Origin: Bin87 sp965203855
GTDB lineage: Bacteria; Chloroflexota; Dehalococcoidia; Lucifugimonadales; UBA3495
Assembly (NCBI GenBank): GCA_965203855.1
Contig: CBDBDN010000005.1
Location: 372,001-436,000 of the forward strand
DNA: 64,000 nt
Reading direction: 5' to 3'
The notes beneath the pieces were generated by a model. It saw nothing but the letters and a program-made list of their open reading frames with translations, searched no databases and had not been told where the DNA came from. Below, in pieces: positions 35,308 to 45,247 of the stretch. The translations under genes and the position numbers were made by a program. The stretch's first letter is position 1. Each line of letters begins with the position of its first letter.

Positions 35308-35347
35308 CCGGGATACCGGGATGCCGGGACAACCGGATACCGGGATA
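35308..35347 (+). promoter_or_regulatory. Five tandem 8-bp units in the dnaA leader
   Basis: CCGGGATA, CCGGGATG, CCGGGACA, ACCGGATA, CCGGGATA in direct tandem, ending 24 bases before the dnaA start codon. Regular spacing of nearly one helical turn suggests a multi-site binding region. Confidence 0.6.
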
Positions 35348-35371
35348 CTTGAAGCGGAGACCGATACAACG

Positions 35372-36817
35372 ATGGCGAAGTTCCCCGACCCGATTTCCGC
35401 CTGGCGCGCCGTGCTGGGGCGGCTGCAACTGGAAATGCCGCCGGCACAATTCAATACCTACCTGCAACCCTGCGTCGGCCATGCCTGGGAAGATGGCTGT
35501 CTGGTAGTGGCGGCGGGCAGTGCGTTTGCCGTTTCCTGGCTGGAACTGCCGATACACCGCGATATGGCGCACGAAGCGCTGGCGAAAACTCTGGGGCATT
35601 CCGCATCCATAGAGTACCGCGCGCTGCCCGGAATAGCGGCGCCGGCCGGGAATGCGGGGGCAAAAAGCGGCGCTCCGGCGCTGATTGCCGCGGCGCCGCC
35701 ACGCGCGCCCATCCCGGCGGATTACGACCTGGGGAGTCGTCGCAGCCGCGGCGCCGGCCCCAGCTACGACTGGCAGTCGGCCAACGCCGCCACCTGCCAC
35801 CCCGCTTACAGCTTTGCCAATTTTGTGGTTGGATGCAGCAACCAGCTGGCTTATCACGCTGCTCGTTCCATTGCCGAGAATGATGCCGGCGATGGCGCTG
35901 CCGGATGCAATCCACTGCTGCTGTACGCCGGGCCGGGGCTGGGCAAGACGCATCTGCTGCACGCCATCGGCAACTATGCGCTGGAACAGAAGCGGGCGGT
36001 CCTTTATGTAACTTCGGAGCAGTTCACCAACGAGTTTGTTGCGGCGGTGGGCAAGCGGACGATGCGGCAGTTTCGCGACCGCTACCGCAGCCTGGATGTG
36101 CTGCTGCTGGACGATGTGCAGTTTCTGGCGGGCAAGGAGCAGACGCAGGAGAGCCTGTTTCACACTTTCAACGACTTGCATCAGGCGGGGGCGCAAATTG
36201 TACTGACCAGCGACCGCGCGCCGCAAACTATCAACCGGATGGAGGAACGGCTGCGTTCCCGGTTTCAGTCGGGGCTGCTGGCGGACATAGAGCCGCCGTC
36301 GCTGGAGACGCGTCTGGCGATACTGCACGCCTGGGCGGAGGCGCGGGATGCCGCCGTTCCGTCTGCGGTGCTGGAGATGATTGCGGGGCGGGTGAGCAGC
36401 AATGTGCGGGTATTGCAGGGGGCGTTCAACCGGATAGTGGCAGCGGCGCGGCTGTTGCAGCAGGCCATCACGCCGGAGCAGGCGGCGCGGCAGCTGGACG
36501 CCGTGGCCGGGCGGGCGGCGCAGCGGGAAATCACGCCGGAGCAGGTATTGCGGGAAACGGCGGCGCGCTACCGCATCGGGGCGGATCAAATTATGGGGCG
36601 GAGCAGAACCGCCGCGGTGGCCGAGGCGCGGCAGGTGGTGATGTATCTGCTGACGGAGGAGCTGGGGGGTACGCCGACCGAGGCGGGGCGGTTTCTGGCG
36701 GGTCGCAATCACAGCACGGTCATACACGGGGCGGGCAAGATACGGGATGCATTGGCGGAGGGGGAGGAACGGATTACGCGGGCGGTGGGGGCGGTGAAAG
36801 AGGCGCTGTATGGGTGA
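35372..36817 (+). CDS. dnaA: Chromosomal replication initiator DnaA
   Basis: 481 residues. Domain I (DPISAWRAVLGRLQLEMPPA), a variable domain II, AAA+ domain III with Walker A GPGLGKTHLLH, Walker B LLLDDVQFLAG, sensor SDRAPQTI and RLRSRFQSGLLADIEPP, then domain IV with the DnaA signature (AGRFLAGRNHSTVIHGAGKI). GCGGAGA precedes ATG 35372. The Walker A has Pro where most DnaA proteins have Val. dnaN, recF and gyrB are absent; neighbours are nadB and repeats. Confidence 0.95.
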   Translation: MAKFPDPISAWRAVLGRLQLEMPPAQFNTYLQPCVGHAWEDGCLVVAAGSAFAVSWLELPIHRDMAHEALAKTLGHSASIEYRALPGIAAPAGNAGAKSGAPALIAAAPPRAPIPADYDLGSRRSRGAGPSYDWQSANAATCHPAYSFANFVVGCSNQLAYHAARSIAENDAGDGAAGCNPLLLYAGPGLGKTHLLHAIGNYALEQKRAVLYVTSEQFTNEFVAAVGKRTMRQFRDRYRSLDVLLLDDVQFLAGKEQTQESLFHTFNDLHQAGAQIVLTSDRAPQTINRMEERLRSRFQSGLLADIEPPSLETRLAILHAWAEARDAAVPSAVLEMIAGRVSSNVRVLQGAFNRIVAAARLLQQAITPEQAARQLDAVAGRAAQREITPEQVLRETAARYRIGADQIMGRSRTAAVAEARQVVMYLLTEELGGTPTEAGRFLAGRNHSTVIHGAGKIRDALAEGEERITRAVGAVKEALYG

Positions 36818-36825
36818 GGGGGGGT

Positions 36826-37329
36826 TGACACCGATGGGCAGGATGGACGGGATGGGGGATTTATGGCGTGGATAAAGGGGATGGACGGGATGGGATGGGG
36901 ATTTCGGCTTGCGCCATCATTCAGGGTTGGGCCGGAATCCGGGGTTGTAGCCGGCCCATACGGTAATGGAGACGGCAGCCATAGATTCCGGCTTGCGCCG
37001 GAATGACGGTTGGGGGTGTTGGAACGGCGGTTGGGGTGTTGGAACGGCGGTTGGGGTGTTGGAACGGCGGTTGGGGTGTTGGAATGGCGGTTGGGGTGTT
37101 GGAACGGCGGTTGGGGTGTTGGAACGGCGGTTGGGGTGTTGGAACGGCGGTTAGGGTGTTGGAATGGCGGTTGGGGGGGTTGGCGGTATGGCCGAAAGAT
37201 GCGCTGAATCCGGCATGGTAAGTTGCCTGTACGGCAGTGGCGGCGGCGGGCATAGATTCCGGCTTGCGCCGGAATGACGGTTTGGGGGTTGGAATGACGG
37301 TTTGGGGGTTGGAATGACGGTTTGGGGGG
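36826..37329 (+). repeat. Repeat-filled gap with a 20-bp tandem array
   Basis: 36830-36900: ACCGATGGGCAGGATGGACG and GGCGTGGATAAAGGGGATGG modules. 36966-37008: head with TTGC loop. 37012-37170: eight units of ~20 bp (GGAACGGCGGTTGGGGTGTT), two with T for C. 37228-37320: a second head and three GGAATGACGGTTTGGGGGTT units. No gene. Confidence 0.92.
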
Positions 37330-37924
37330 TTAGTGGCAGTATTCAATATGGGCCCAGCGGATATAACTGCCGCCGCCCGGAGGGGTTTCGATGCGGTCGT
37401 AACGCACGAAGGGGTCAAGGATGGAGTGGATCACTCGGACAAAGGGGGTATGCTCCTGAACCGACCCGGGACCTATTCTCACAAACTGTCCATCCGCCTC
37501 CTGGCCATAGTAGCCTGGGGAGCCGGGGTTCCACTCGTAGCGTTGCGGATTGCCATGCGCGTCGGGTGTGAACCGGATATACTCTGCGGGGTCGCTGTTC
37601 AGTTTTTTGACATACGCACCGCTGCTGCTTTCCGGATAACTGACGGCAACCGCGACGCCGCTGCCGCCCCCGCCCCCGCCGCGTTCCAGCACAATCAGCC
37701 AGCCGCTGTCGGAGTTGCCGCCGTTGTAAGCGGCCTGGCCGTCGCGGACATAGTACCAGCGCGGAGCTTGGCCGTACTCGGCGCAGAGCCGCTGGGTGTA
37801 GGTATAACCGCCCTGGCTGGTAGCTTTAGCGGGGGGGGGGGGGGGGGGGAAGAATTCCGATGGCGATGGCGGCGAAAACAAAAGCGCCGGCGGCTGCCGC
37901 AACCGCCGAAATTTGCTTTACCAT
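37330..37924 (-). pseudogene. Secreted protein B, out of frame at a C19 tract (possible phase-variable gene)
   Basis: AAGGAG precedes ATG 37924. The first 25 codons are a signal peptide (MVKQISAVAAAAGAFVFAAI then AIGIL), then 19 C in a row (plus-strand G 37831-37849). With 19 C the frame stops three codons after the tract; 18 or 21 would join it to AKATSQGGYTYTQRLCAEYG and the open frame to TAA 37330, about 197 residues. Gly-rich loops occur in the middle; the C-terminal GGSYIRWAHIEYCH matches the end of secreted protein A. TATAAT lies at 37994-37989. An out-of-frame ATG at 37902 gives an apparently open frame but discards the signal peptide. Confidence 0.72.
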
Positions 37925-38158
37925 GATGATGCTCCTTATGGCGTGGGCGCTACTACTTCGGCGCGGACGAGGGATGCGAACTTACTATATTATATGGGCG
38001 GGGTCAACGGGCAATAGCCAATCCTGGCGGCGACGGGTAAAATCTTGCCGGCACATCATTGCACCGGGCTATCATCACATCGGGCTATCTCGGGCCATTA
38101 GCGACCGGGCCGTTAGCGCCGGAATTAGCAGGGCATCGTTACAGTTGCCGGAGGCATT

Positions 38159-39208
38159 ATGACAGCAGAAGCATCGCAATCTCCCGCCATTCGAACCGTG
38201 GTTGGCACTGGGGAGGCGGGGTATTCCGGGGATGGGGGTTTGGCGGTTTCCGCTACTTTGCGGGAGCCATTTATGTGCGATTTTGACGGGGGCGGAAGTC
38301 TGTATTTCTGCGAAGCGCGGAATCATGTTGTGCGGCGGGTGGACGCCGGCAGCGGCATCGTAACTACCGTTGTGGGAACCGGCGAGGCCGGGTATGCCGG
38401 CGACGGCGGGCCGGCGGTTCAGGCCATGCTTTACGAGCCTTATTCGCTGGCGGTGGATAAGTCGGACGGCAGCATTTACATCGTGGATCGGCTGAATGCG
38501 GCGGTGCGGCGGGTGGACGGGGCTACGGGGGTTATCAGCACGGCGGCCGGCACCGGGGCGGCGGGGTATTCGGGGGACGGCGGGCCGGGGAATTTGGCGC
38601 AGCTGCGGGAGCCTAATGACTGCTTTCTGGACGGCAAGGGCGGGCTGCTGATAGCCGACATACAGGATCAGCGGATTCGGCGGCTGGATTTGGGGACGGG
38701 GGTGATTGACACTTTTGCGGGCAACGGGGAGAAAGCGCGGGGCGGGGACGGTATGCCGGCGCGGCAGGCAAGCATACTGGGGGCGCGGGCGGTCTGCATG
38801 GATGGGTCGGGGAATACTTATATCGCCGAGCGGGAGGGCAACGGGGTGCGGGTGGTTACGGCGGGGGGGATTATGGGGACGGTGGCCGGCGCCGATGCCG
38901 TGCGGGGCTATACCGGGGACGGCGGGCTGGCGCTGGCGGCGACCTGGGGGGCGCCCAAAGCGCTGCGGTGCGATGCTGGCGGCAACATCATTGTGGTGGA
39001 TACGGAGAATCACGCGATACGGCGGATTGACGGGGCGACGGGGATCGTAACGACGATAGCCGGCGGGGAGTTGGGGGGACATGGGGACGGCGGGCCGGCG
39101 ACGGCGGCGGGCCTGGATCGGCCGCACGGGTGCGGCATATCGGCTGAGGGGGTCTTGTATATTGCGGACAGCAACAACCATCGGGTGCGGACGGTGGCGC
39201 TGGGGTGA
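38159..39208 (+). CDS. NHL-repeat beta-propeller protein
   Basis: 349 residues made of about six NHL-like blades, each with GTGEAGYSGDGGPA-type loops and VRRVDxxTGxIxT strands. No signal peptide or catalytic domain is visible. Such propellers bind proteins or sugars, and some are hydrolases; no assignment is possible. The high internal repetition is at protein level more than DNA level. Confidence 0.88.
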   Translation: MTAEASQSPAIRTVVGTGEAGYSGDGGLAVSATLREPFMCDFDGGGSLYFCEARNHVVRRVDAGSGIVTTVVGTGEAGYAGDGGPAVQAMLYEPYSLAVDKSDGSIYIVDRLNAAVRRVDGATGVISTAAGTGAAGYSGDGGPGNLAQLREPNDCFLDGKGGLLIADIQDQRIRRLDLGTGVIDTFAGNGEKARGGDGMPARQASILGARAVCMDGSGNTYIAEREGNGVRVVTAGGIMGTVAGADAVRGYTGDGGLALAATWGAPKALRCDAGGNIIVVDTENHAIRRIDGATGIVTTIAGGELGGHGDGGPATAAGLDRPHGCGISAEGVLYIADSNNHRVRTVALG

Positions 39209-39214
39209 CGGCGT

Positions 39215-39290
39215 GCGGGGCCGGATTCCGGCTTGCGCCGGAATGACGGCTGGGGGGTATCTACACCGATGGACAGGAGGGACGGGATTA
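39215..39290 (+). repeat. Dispersed repeat composite
   Basis: Head with TTGC loop plus GACGG, then ACACCGATGGACAGGAGGGA. Confidence 0.8.
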
Positions 39291-39400
39291 GTTCCCGCCC
39301 GTCCCGCCCATCGGCGTTGGGTTGATTTTGCTGGGGTGGCGTTTCCTCCGTTGGTACAGGATGGGGGTTGTCAGGCTGGTGTCAGGCGTGTCAGGCTGGT

Positions 39401-39673
39401 GTCAGGCGGTTGATTGAACTTGCTAGCGGGGTTCGGGTTTCCGAGTTTAGTGGTTTCCAGGTCGGTTTCAGCCCTACGGCCGGAGGTTTTGCGCGTTGCT
39501 TTTGACGAGGCTGGCTTTTCGTCCGGGGACGGGGCGCTCCGTCTGGCGCCTTAGCAGGACCCGACTCCTTCGGTTAGTTTGACCGTGGGCGAGTAGGGAA
39601 CGCCGGTGCGACTTGGATGCTGAATGACCGTAACGACCTGGAAATCGGTGGGCTCGGAGATTGGCTGCCTGAC
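39401..39673 (-). ncRNA. Candidate structured RNA (~273 nt)
   Basis: No coding potential of note. Ends pair as GTCAGGC (39673-39667) with GCCTGAC (39407-39401). Inside, CCGAG pairs with CTCGG, and TTTCCAGGTCG (39644-39634) pairs with CGACCTGGAAA (39464-39454), with an unpaired segment on both sides between the two stems. Inner hairpins include GACGG/CCGTC and CCGA/TCGG. A TTGCCA-N16-TATAAT promoter places the expected 5' end at the closing stem. It does not show the conserved cores of RNase P RNA, tmRNA or SRP RNA. GTCAGGC is repeated four times at the 3' end. Confidence 0.6.
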
Positions 39674-39680
39674 GAATCTG

Positions 39681-39708
39681 ATTATAGCACGGCTGTACGG
39701 CTTGGCAA
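39681..39708 (-). promoter_or_regulatory. Promoter of the candidate RNA
   Basis: Minus strand TTGCCA (39708-39703), 16 bases, TATAAT (39686-39681). No gene start follows, only the structured segment. Confidence 0.65.
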
Positions 39709-39734
39709 GGGGGTAGTGTCATTGGCGGGAGGGA

Positions 39735-39875
39735 ATTTTTTACACCGATGGACAGGATGGATAGGATGGGGTTTTATGGCATGGATAAAGGGGATAAAGG
39801 GGATTGGATTTTGGGGGGATGGATTCCGGCTTGCGCCGGAATGACGGTAAGGGGGGTGGAATGACGGTTGGGTTG
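39735..39875 (+). repeat. Dispersed repeat composite
   Basis: ACACCGATGGACAGGATGGA, then ATGGCATGGATAAAGGGGAT, then head and two tail units, in the same module order as elsewhere. Confidence 0.85.
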
Positions 39876-39948
39876 GGGGCGGGTTATGGTATAAACTGCG
39901 GTTGGCGGCTGCGTTGCGGCTGTATTTCGTTACGGGGGCATTGCTGGA

Positions 39949-41031
39949 ATGGTGGAGTACAAATTGGCGGTAATTGCGGGGGACGGCATCGGGCCGGAGG
40001 TGATTGCGGAAGGGCGCAAGGTTTTGGATGAGGTGTCCGGCGGCGGGGGCTCCGCCGGGTCGGACGGGCCGGTTTTTCGCATAACGGAGTTGCCGTGGGG
40101 CAGCGGGTATTATCGGGAGACGGGGCGGATGATGCCGGAGGACGGGCTGGCGCAGCTGTCGGGGAGCGATGCGATTCTGTTTGGCGCCGTGGGGGATCCG
40201 GATATTCCGGACCATGTTACTTTGCAGGGGCTGCTGCTGCCGATGCGGCGGGCTTTTGACCAAGCCATCTGCGTGCGGCCGGCGGTGTTGTATCCGGGAG
40301 TCGTTTCGCCGATTGCGGGCAAGTCGGCGGGCGATGTGGATATGGTGATATTCCGGGAGAATACGGAGGGCGAATATGCTCCGGTAGGGGGACGGCTGTA
40401 TCCGGGGACGCCGCACGAGACGGTCATCCAAAGCGGGGTATTCACGCGGCGAGGGACGGAACGCATCATACGGGCGGCGTTTGAGCATAGCGCGCGGCGC
40501 GGCGGGCGCGGCAAGGTTACATCGGTAACGAAGTCTAACGCGCAGGGGTTCAGCATGGTGTTTTGGGATGAAGTGTTCGCCGCCGTAGCGTCCGAGTATC
40601 CGCAGGTGGAGACGGAGTCGCTGCTGGTGGATCGGGCGGCGATGGACTTGGTGCGGTGGCCGGAGGATTTTGATGTCATTGTGGCGTCCAACCTGTTTGC
40701 GGACATATTGTCGGACATTGCGGCGGTAGTAACGGGGAGCATGGGGCTGGCGCCGAGCGCGAACATCAACCCGGAACGGCGGTTTCCGTCAATGTTTGAG
40801 CCGGTGCATGGGGCGGCGTTTGACATTGCCGGGCAGGGGAAGGCGAACCCGCTGGCGACCGTGTTTGCGGTGGGGATGCTGCTGGAGCATTTGGGGGAGG
40901 ACGCCGCGGCGCGGCGCGTCAACGCCGCCGCGGTGCAGGTTCTCAACGACCGGGCGGCGCTGACGGCCGATTTGGGGGGGACGGCGTCCACGGGAGAGGT
41001 GGGGGATGAAGTGGTGCGGCTGCTGGGGTGA
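39949..41031 (+). CDS. Tartrate/D-malate dehydrogenase-like (isopropylmalate dehydrogenase family)
   Basis: 360 residues of the beta-decarboxylating dehydrogenase family. It has GDGIGPEVIAEG, HVTLQGLLLPMRRAFDQAIC (the substrate helix of TtuC/DmlA rather than LeuB), VIFRENTEGEYA, KSNAQG, the metal Asp residues in VASNLFADILSD, and the NAD loop EPVHGAAFDIAGQGKANP. The GAVGDP and 'GLLLPxRxxFDQ' features favour tartrate or D-malate over isopropylmalate. A Gly/Ser-rich insert (GGGGSAGSDG) lies near 31. Confidence 0.87.
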   Translation: MVEYKLAVIAGDGIGPEVIAEGRKVLDEVSGGGGSAGSDGPVFRITELPWGSGYYRETGRMMPEDGLAQLSGSDAILFGAVGDPDIPDHVTLQGLLLPMRRAFDQAICVRPAVLYPGVVSPIAGKSAGDVDMVIFRENTEGEYAPVGGRLYPGTPHETVIQSGVFTRRGTERIIRAAFEHSARRGGRGKVTSVTKSNAQGFSMVFWDEVFAAVASEYPQVETESLLVDRAAMDLVRWPEDFDVIVASNLFADILSDIAAVVTGSMGLAPSANINPERRFPSMFEPVHGAAFDIAGQGKANPLATVFAVGMLLEHLGEDAAARRVNAAAVQVLNDRAALTADLGGTASTGEVGDEVVRLLG

Positions 41032-41265
41032 TGGCATGGATGAAGGGGATGGAGGGGATGGGGTCTCTTTCAGGGATGTGGATTCCGGCTTGCGCCGGAA
41101 TGACGGTTGGGGGGGAGAGGCGGAATGACGGGGGGGTAATGGCATGGATGGACAGGATATAGGGGATTTTCCGTTTTTGGGCGCTGGATTCTGGCTTGCG
41201 CCGGAATGACGGTTGGGGGGACTGGGAATGACGGTTGGGGGGCCGGAATGACGGTTGGGGTTGGC
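41032..41265 (+). repeat. Dispersed repeat composite
   Basis: Two GGCATGGAT modules, a head with TTGC loop and GGAATGACGGTTGGGGGG tails, then a second head. The last tail unit abuts the -10 element of the next gene. Confidence 0.85.
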
Positions 41266-41274
41266 AAAGGGTGG

Positions 41275-41280
41275 TATAAT
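41275..41280 (+). promoter_or_regulatory. Extended -10 element of the BVMO gene
   Basis: TGGTATAAT, 35 bases before the start codon, with no good -35; the upstream side is repeat sequence. Confidence 0.45.
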
Positions 41281-41314
41281 TGCTGGCGGATTTGTCAGGC
41301 AGGAGGGAATGTTT

Positions 41315-42976
<1,662 letters not shown>

Positions 42977-42980
42977 GCCG

Positions 42981-43766
42981 ATGGCAGGCGACGGCAACGC
43001 TAACGCCAACCGCAGCGCTGATGCCGGCGGCGGCAACGGGAACAGCAACAGCAACGCTGATGCGCCGGGCAATCCGTCGGACCGGATTGGGATGCGGATT
43101 GAGCAGGTATTGGTCGGGCCGCCGCATGATGACGGCGGCGCGGGCGCGGGCGTCGTGCTCCGCACTACGAGGGGCGACATTCGGGGGATACAGCACGCCG
43201 CTGCGGATTCCGACCGGGCGGTGGTCTGGGTGTGCGGGGCGCGCGGCGGGTTTGGGGGACCGGCAAGGGGGCTGTATGCCGAGCTGGCGGAGGAGCTGAC
43301 GGGGCGGGGCATCACATCGCTGCGGCTGGATTACCGGCAGCCGAACAATTTGCAGGAATGCGCGCTGGATTTGCTGGCCGGGGTCGACTATTTGCGCGCG
43401 CTGGGCTACGGGCCGGCGGTAGTGGTGGGGCATTCTTTCGGGGGCGCGGTGGTCATCGCCGCCGCCAGCATCAGCGACTACATTGCGGGGGTAGTATCGC
43501 TGTCGCCGCAGACTTACGGGGCGCAAGGGGCGGGGCTGCTGTCGCCGACGCCGCTGCTGGCAGTACACGGCAAGGCGGACACGCGGCTGCCGTTTTCGTG
43601 CGCGGTTGCGATCTATGACTGGGCGAAAGAGCCGAAGGAGCTGGTGCTGTACGAGGGGGCGGAACACCGGCTGGACGAATGCCGGGAGGAGCTGGGGGAT
43701 TTGCTGCGGGGGTGGATAGCGGGGCGGCTGGAGGCTGGTACGCTACCGGGTCAATCGGGAATATGA
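42981..43766 (+). CDS. Alpha/beta hydrolase (dienelactone-hydrolase-like) with Asn/Ala-rich N-terminus
   Basis: 261 residues. The first 35 are an Asn/Ala/Gly/Ser low-complexity run (NANANRSADAGGGNGNSNSN), then VWVCGARGGFGGPA, nucleophile GHSFGGAV, Asp in HGKADTRLPF and His in GAEHRLD. It follows the BVMO by four bases; a downstream esterase step is plausible. Confidence 0.82.
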   Translation: MAGDGNANANRSADAGGGNGNSNSNADAPGNPSDRIGMRIEQVLVGPPHDDGGAGAGVVLRTTRGDIRGIQHAAADSDRAVVWVCGARGGFGGPARGLYAELAEELTGRGITSLRLDYRQPNNLQECALDLLAGVDYLRALGYGPAVVVGHSFGGAVVIAAASISDYIAGVVSLSPQTYGAQGAGLLSPTPLLAVHGKADTRLPFSCAVAIYDWAKEPKELVLYEGAEHRLDECREELGDLLRGWIAGRLEAGTLPGQSGI

Positions 43767-44296
43767 CTGAGACACCGATGGGCGGGATAAACAGGATTTG
43801 GTATTTTATATGGGGGCGAAGGGGGATTCCGGCTGGCGCCGGAATGACGGGATAGGACATCGGCAAGGGGATTTTGGCTTGCGCGGGAATGACGACTTTA
43901 TTGAATGTCCCTTTCACCAGGACGTGTGGTTAAATTACGATTTACCGCAGTCTGGCGTCCGTTTTTGTCATTTAGATGCCATTACAATCGTCATTTCGGC
44001 TTGCGCCGGATTCCGGCGTCCTAACTTTCTACTACGGTAATGGAGCCGGCAGGCATAGATTCCGGCTTGCGCCGGAATGACGGTTTGGAGGGTTGGAATG
44101 ACGGTTGAGGAGGTGGTTGGGGATGTTGGAATGACGGTTGAAGGGGGGAATGGCGGGTTGGGGACGCTGGAATGGTGGTTGGGGGGGTTTGCGATGGTGG
44201 GGGCGTTGGCCTGGCTTATTTGGTATAGTAGGAGGGCGATGCGCGGGGGGCGTGTGCCGTGCGCCGTTTGTGGGAACTACTGGGCAGGAAAGAAGG
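43767..44296 (+). repeat. Repeat-filled gap
   Basis: ACCGATGGGCGGGATAAACA module at 43770, two degenerate heads at 43828 and 43868, an inverted-type head near 43990, a full long head at 44035, and a tail of GGAATGACGGTTG units to 44190. TATAGT at 44223 may serve the next gene. No gene. Confidence 0.82.
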
Positions 44297-45079
44297 ATGA
44301 TGCAGTACAGCAGTATTGAGCTGGAGATGGGCGACCGTATGGCGACGCTGCGGCTGAACCGTCCGGATGCGCTGAATGCGCTGAGCCCGGAGCTGATTGC
44401 CGAATTTCGTAATGCCGTGGCAGTCGTGGCCGCTGATGTATCGGTTAAGGCTTTGGTGGTGCGGGGGGCCGGGCGGGGGTTTTGCGCGGGCGCCGATTTG
44501 CTGTTTTTTGACCGGGTTTTTGACGATATGACGCTGCTGCCGGATTATGCGGAGAATTTGAATGAAGCGTTTTTTGAGCTGGAAGGGCTGCCGATCCCGA
44601 CGATAGCGGTAGTGCATGGCTATGCTTTGGCCGGCGGGCTGGAGCTGATGATGGCCTGCGATATGGCGCTGGTGGACGAGGATGCGCGCATCGGGGACCA
44701 GCACGCCAATTTTGGGCTGATACCCGGCGGGGGTTCGTCGCAGCGGCTGCCGCGCCGGGTGGGGATGCCGCGCGCGATGGAGCTGCTGACTACGGGCCGC
44801 TGGCTGTCGGGCCGGGAGGCGGTGGATTGGGGATTGGCACTGCGGTCTGTGCCGGCGGCAACGCTGGACGCGGAGCTGGAAACGCTGCTGTCGGGGCTGC
44901 GGGCGAAGAGCCGCACCGGGCTGGCGCTGATGAAATCTTTGGCGCGGCGCAGCCAGGATTTGCCGCTGCGGGAGGGCGTAGCATTGGAGAGCGCTACATT
45001 CACTCATGTATTCGCTACTTCGCCGCATCCGCGGGCCGGGATAGAGGCGTTCAAAGAAAAGCGGCAGCCAGAATTCTGA
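44297..45079 (+). CDS. Enoyl-CoA hydratase/isomerase family protein
   Basis: 260 residues. Crotonase fold with LNRPDALNALSPEL, the oxyanion segment RGFCAGADL, and ALAGGLELMMACDMALVDED. In place of the second classical Glu (E164 of rat enzyme) the loop reads GLIPGGGSSQRL, so hydratase activity is not certain; isomerase or dehalogenase-like chemistry is possible. AGGAAAGAAGG precedes ATG 44297/44300. Confidence 0.87.
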   Translation: MMQYSSIELEMGDRMATLRLNRPDALNALSPELIAEFRNAVAVVAADVSVKALVVRGAGRGFCAGADLLFFDRVFDDMTLLPDYAENLNEAFFELEGLPIPTIAVVHGYALAGGLELMMACDMALVDEDARIGDQHANFGLIPGGGSSQRLPRRVGMPRAMELLTTGRWLSGREAVDWGLALRSVPAATLDAELETLLSGLRAKSRTGLALMKSLARRSQDLPLREGVALESATFTHVFATSPHPRAGIEAFKEKRQPEF

Positions 45080-45247
45080 CGAGGGCACGGCGGCGGCGGG
45101 CCGATTACGATACAATCCGGGGACGGGCGCAGCCGGGTTGGGGCGGTTGTCGCATTCGCCGTTGTCATCCATACAATCCGGCGGCGGAGGCGGCAGGCGG
45201 GATACGGCTTCGAATTAGCGGTTACTTATCGGTTACAAGGTGCTGGT

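Noticed and set aside
34844..35371. Replication origin next to dnaA
   Set aside because: No cluster of TTATCCACA-like boxes or AT-rich unwinding region; dnaN and recF are absent.
37012..37170. CRISPR-like array of short direct repeats
   Set aside because: Units are contiguous 20-bp repeats without unique spacers, and no cas gene is present; they are tails of the dispersed repeat.
36921..37418. Pro/Thr-rich 165-codon minus-strand frame
   Set aside because: Translation of the tandem repeat array, which is open in several frames because of its composition.
37330..37902. Secreted protein B translated intact from ATG 37902
   Set aside because: That start is out of frame with the signal peptide, lacks its own ribosome site, and gives an implausible Pro/Ser N-terminus.
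39421..39673. RNase P, tmRNA or SRP RNA at the structured locus
   Set aside because: I looked for GAGGAAAGTCC-type P4, a tag frame and the SRP apical GGAAG-AGC motif on both strands and found none.
39474..39722. Minus-strand 82-codon frame over the candidate RNA
   Set aside because: It begins upstream of the promoter's expected start point and has no ribosome site.
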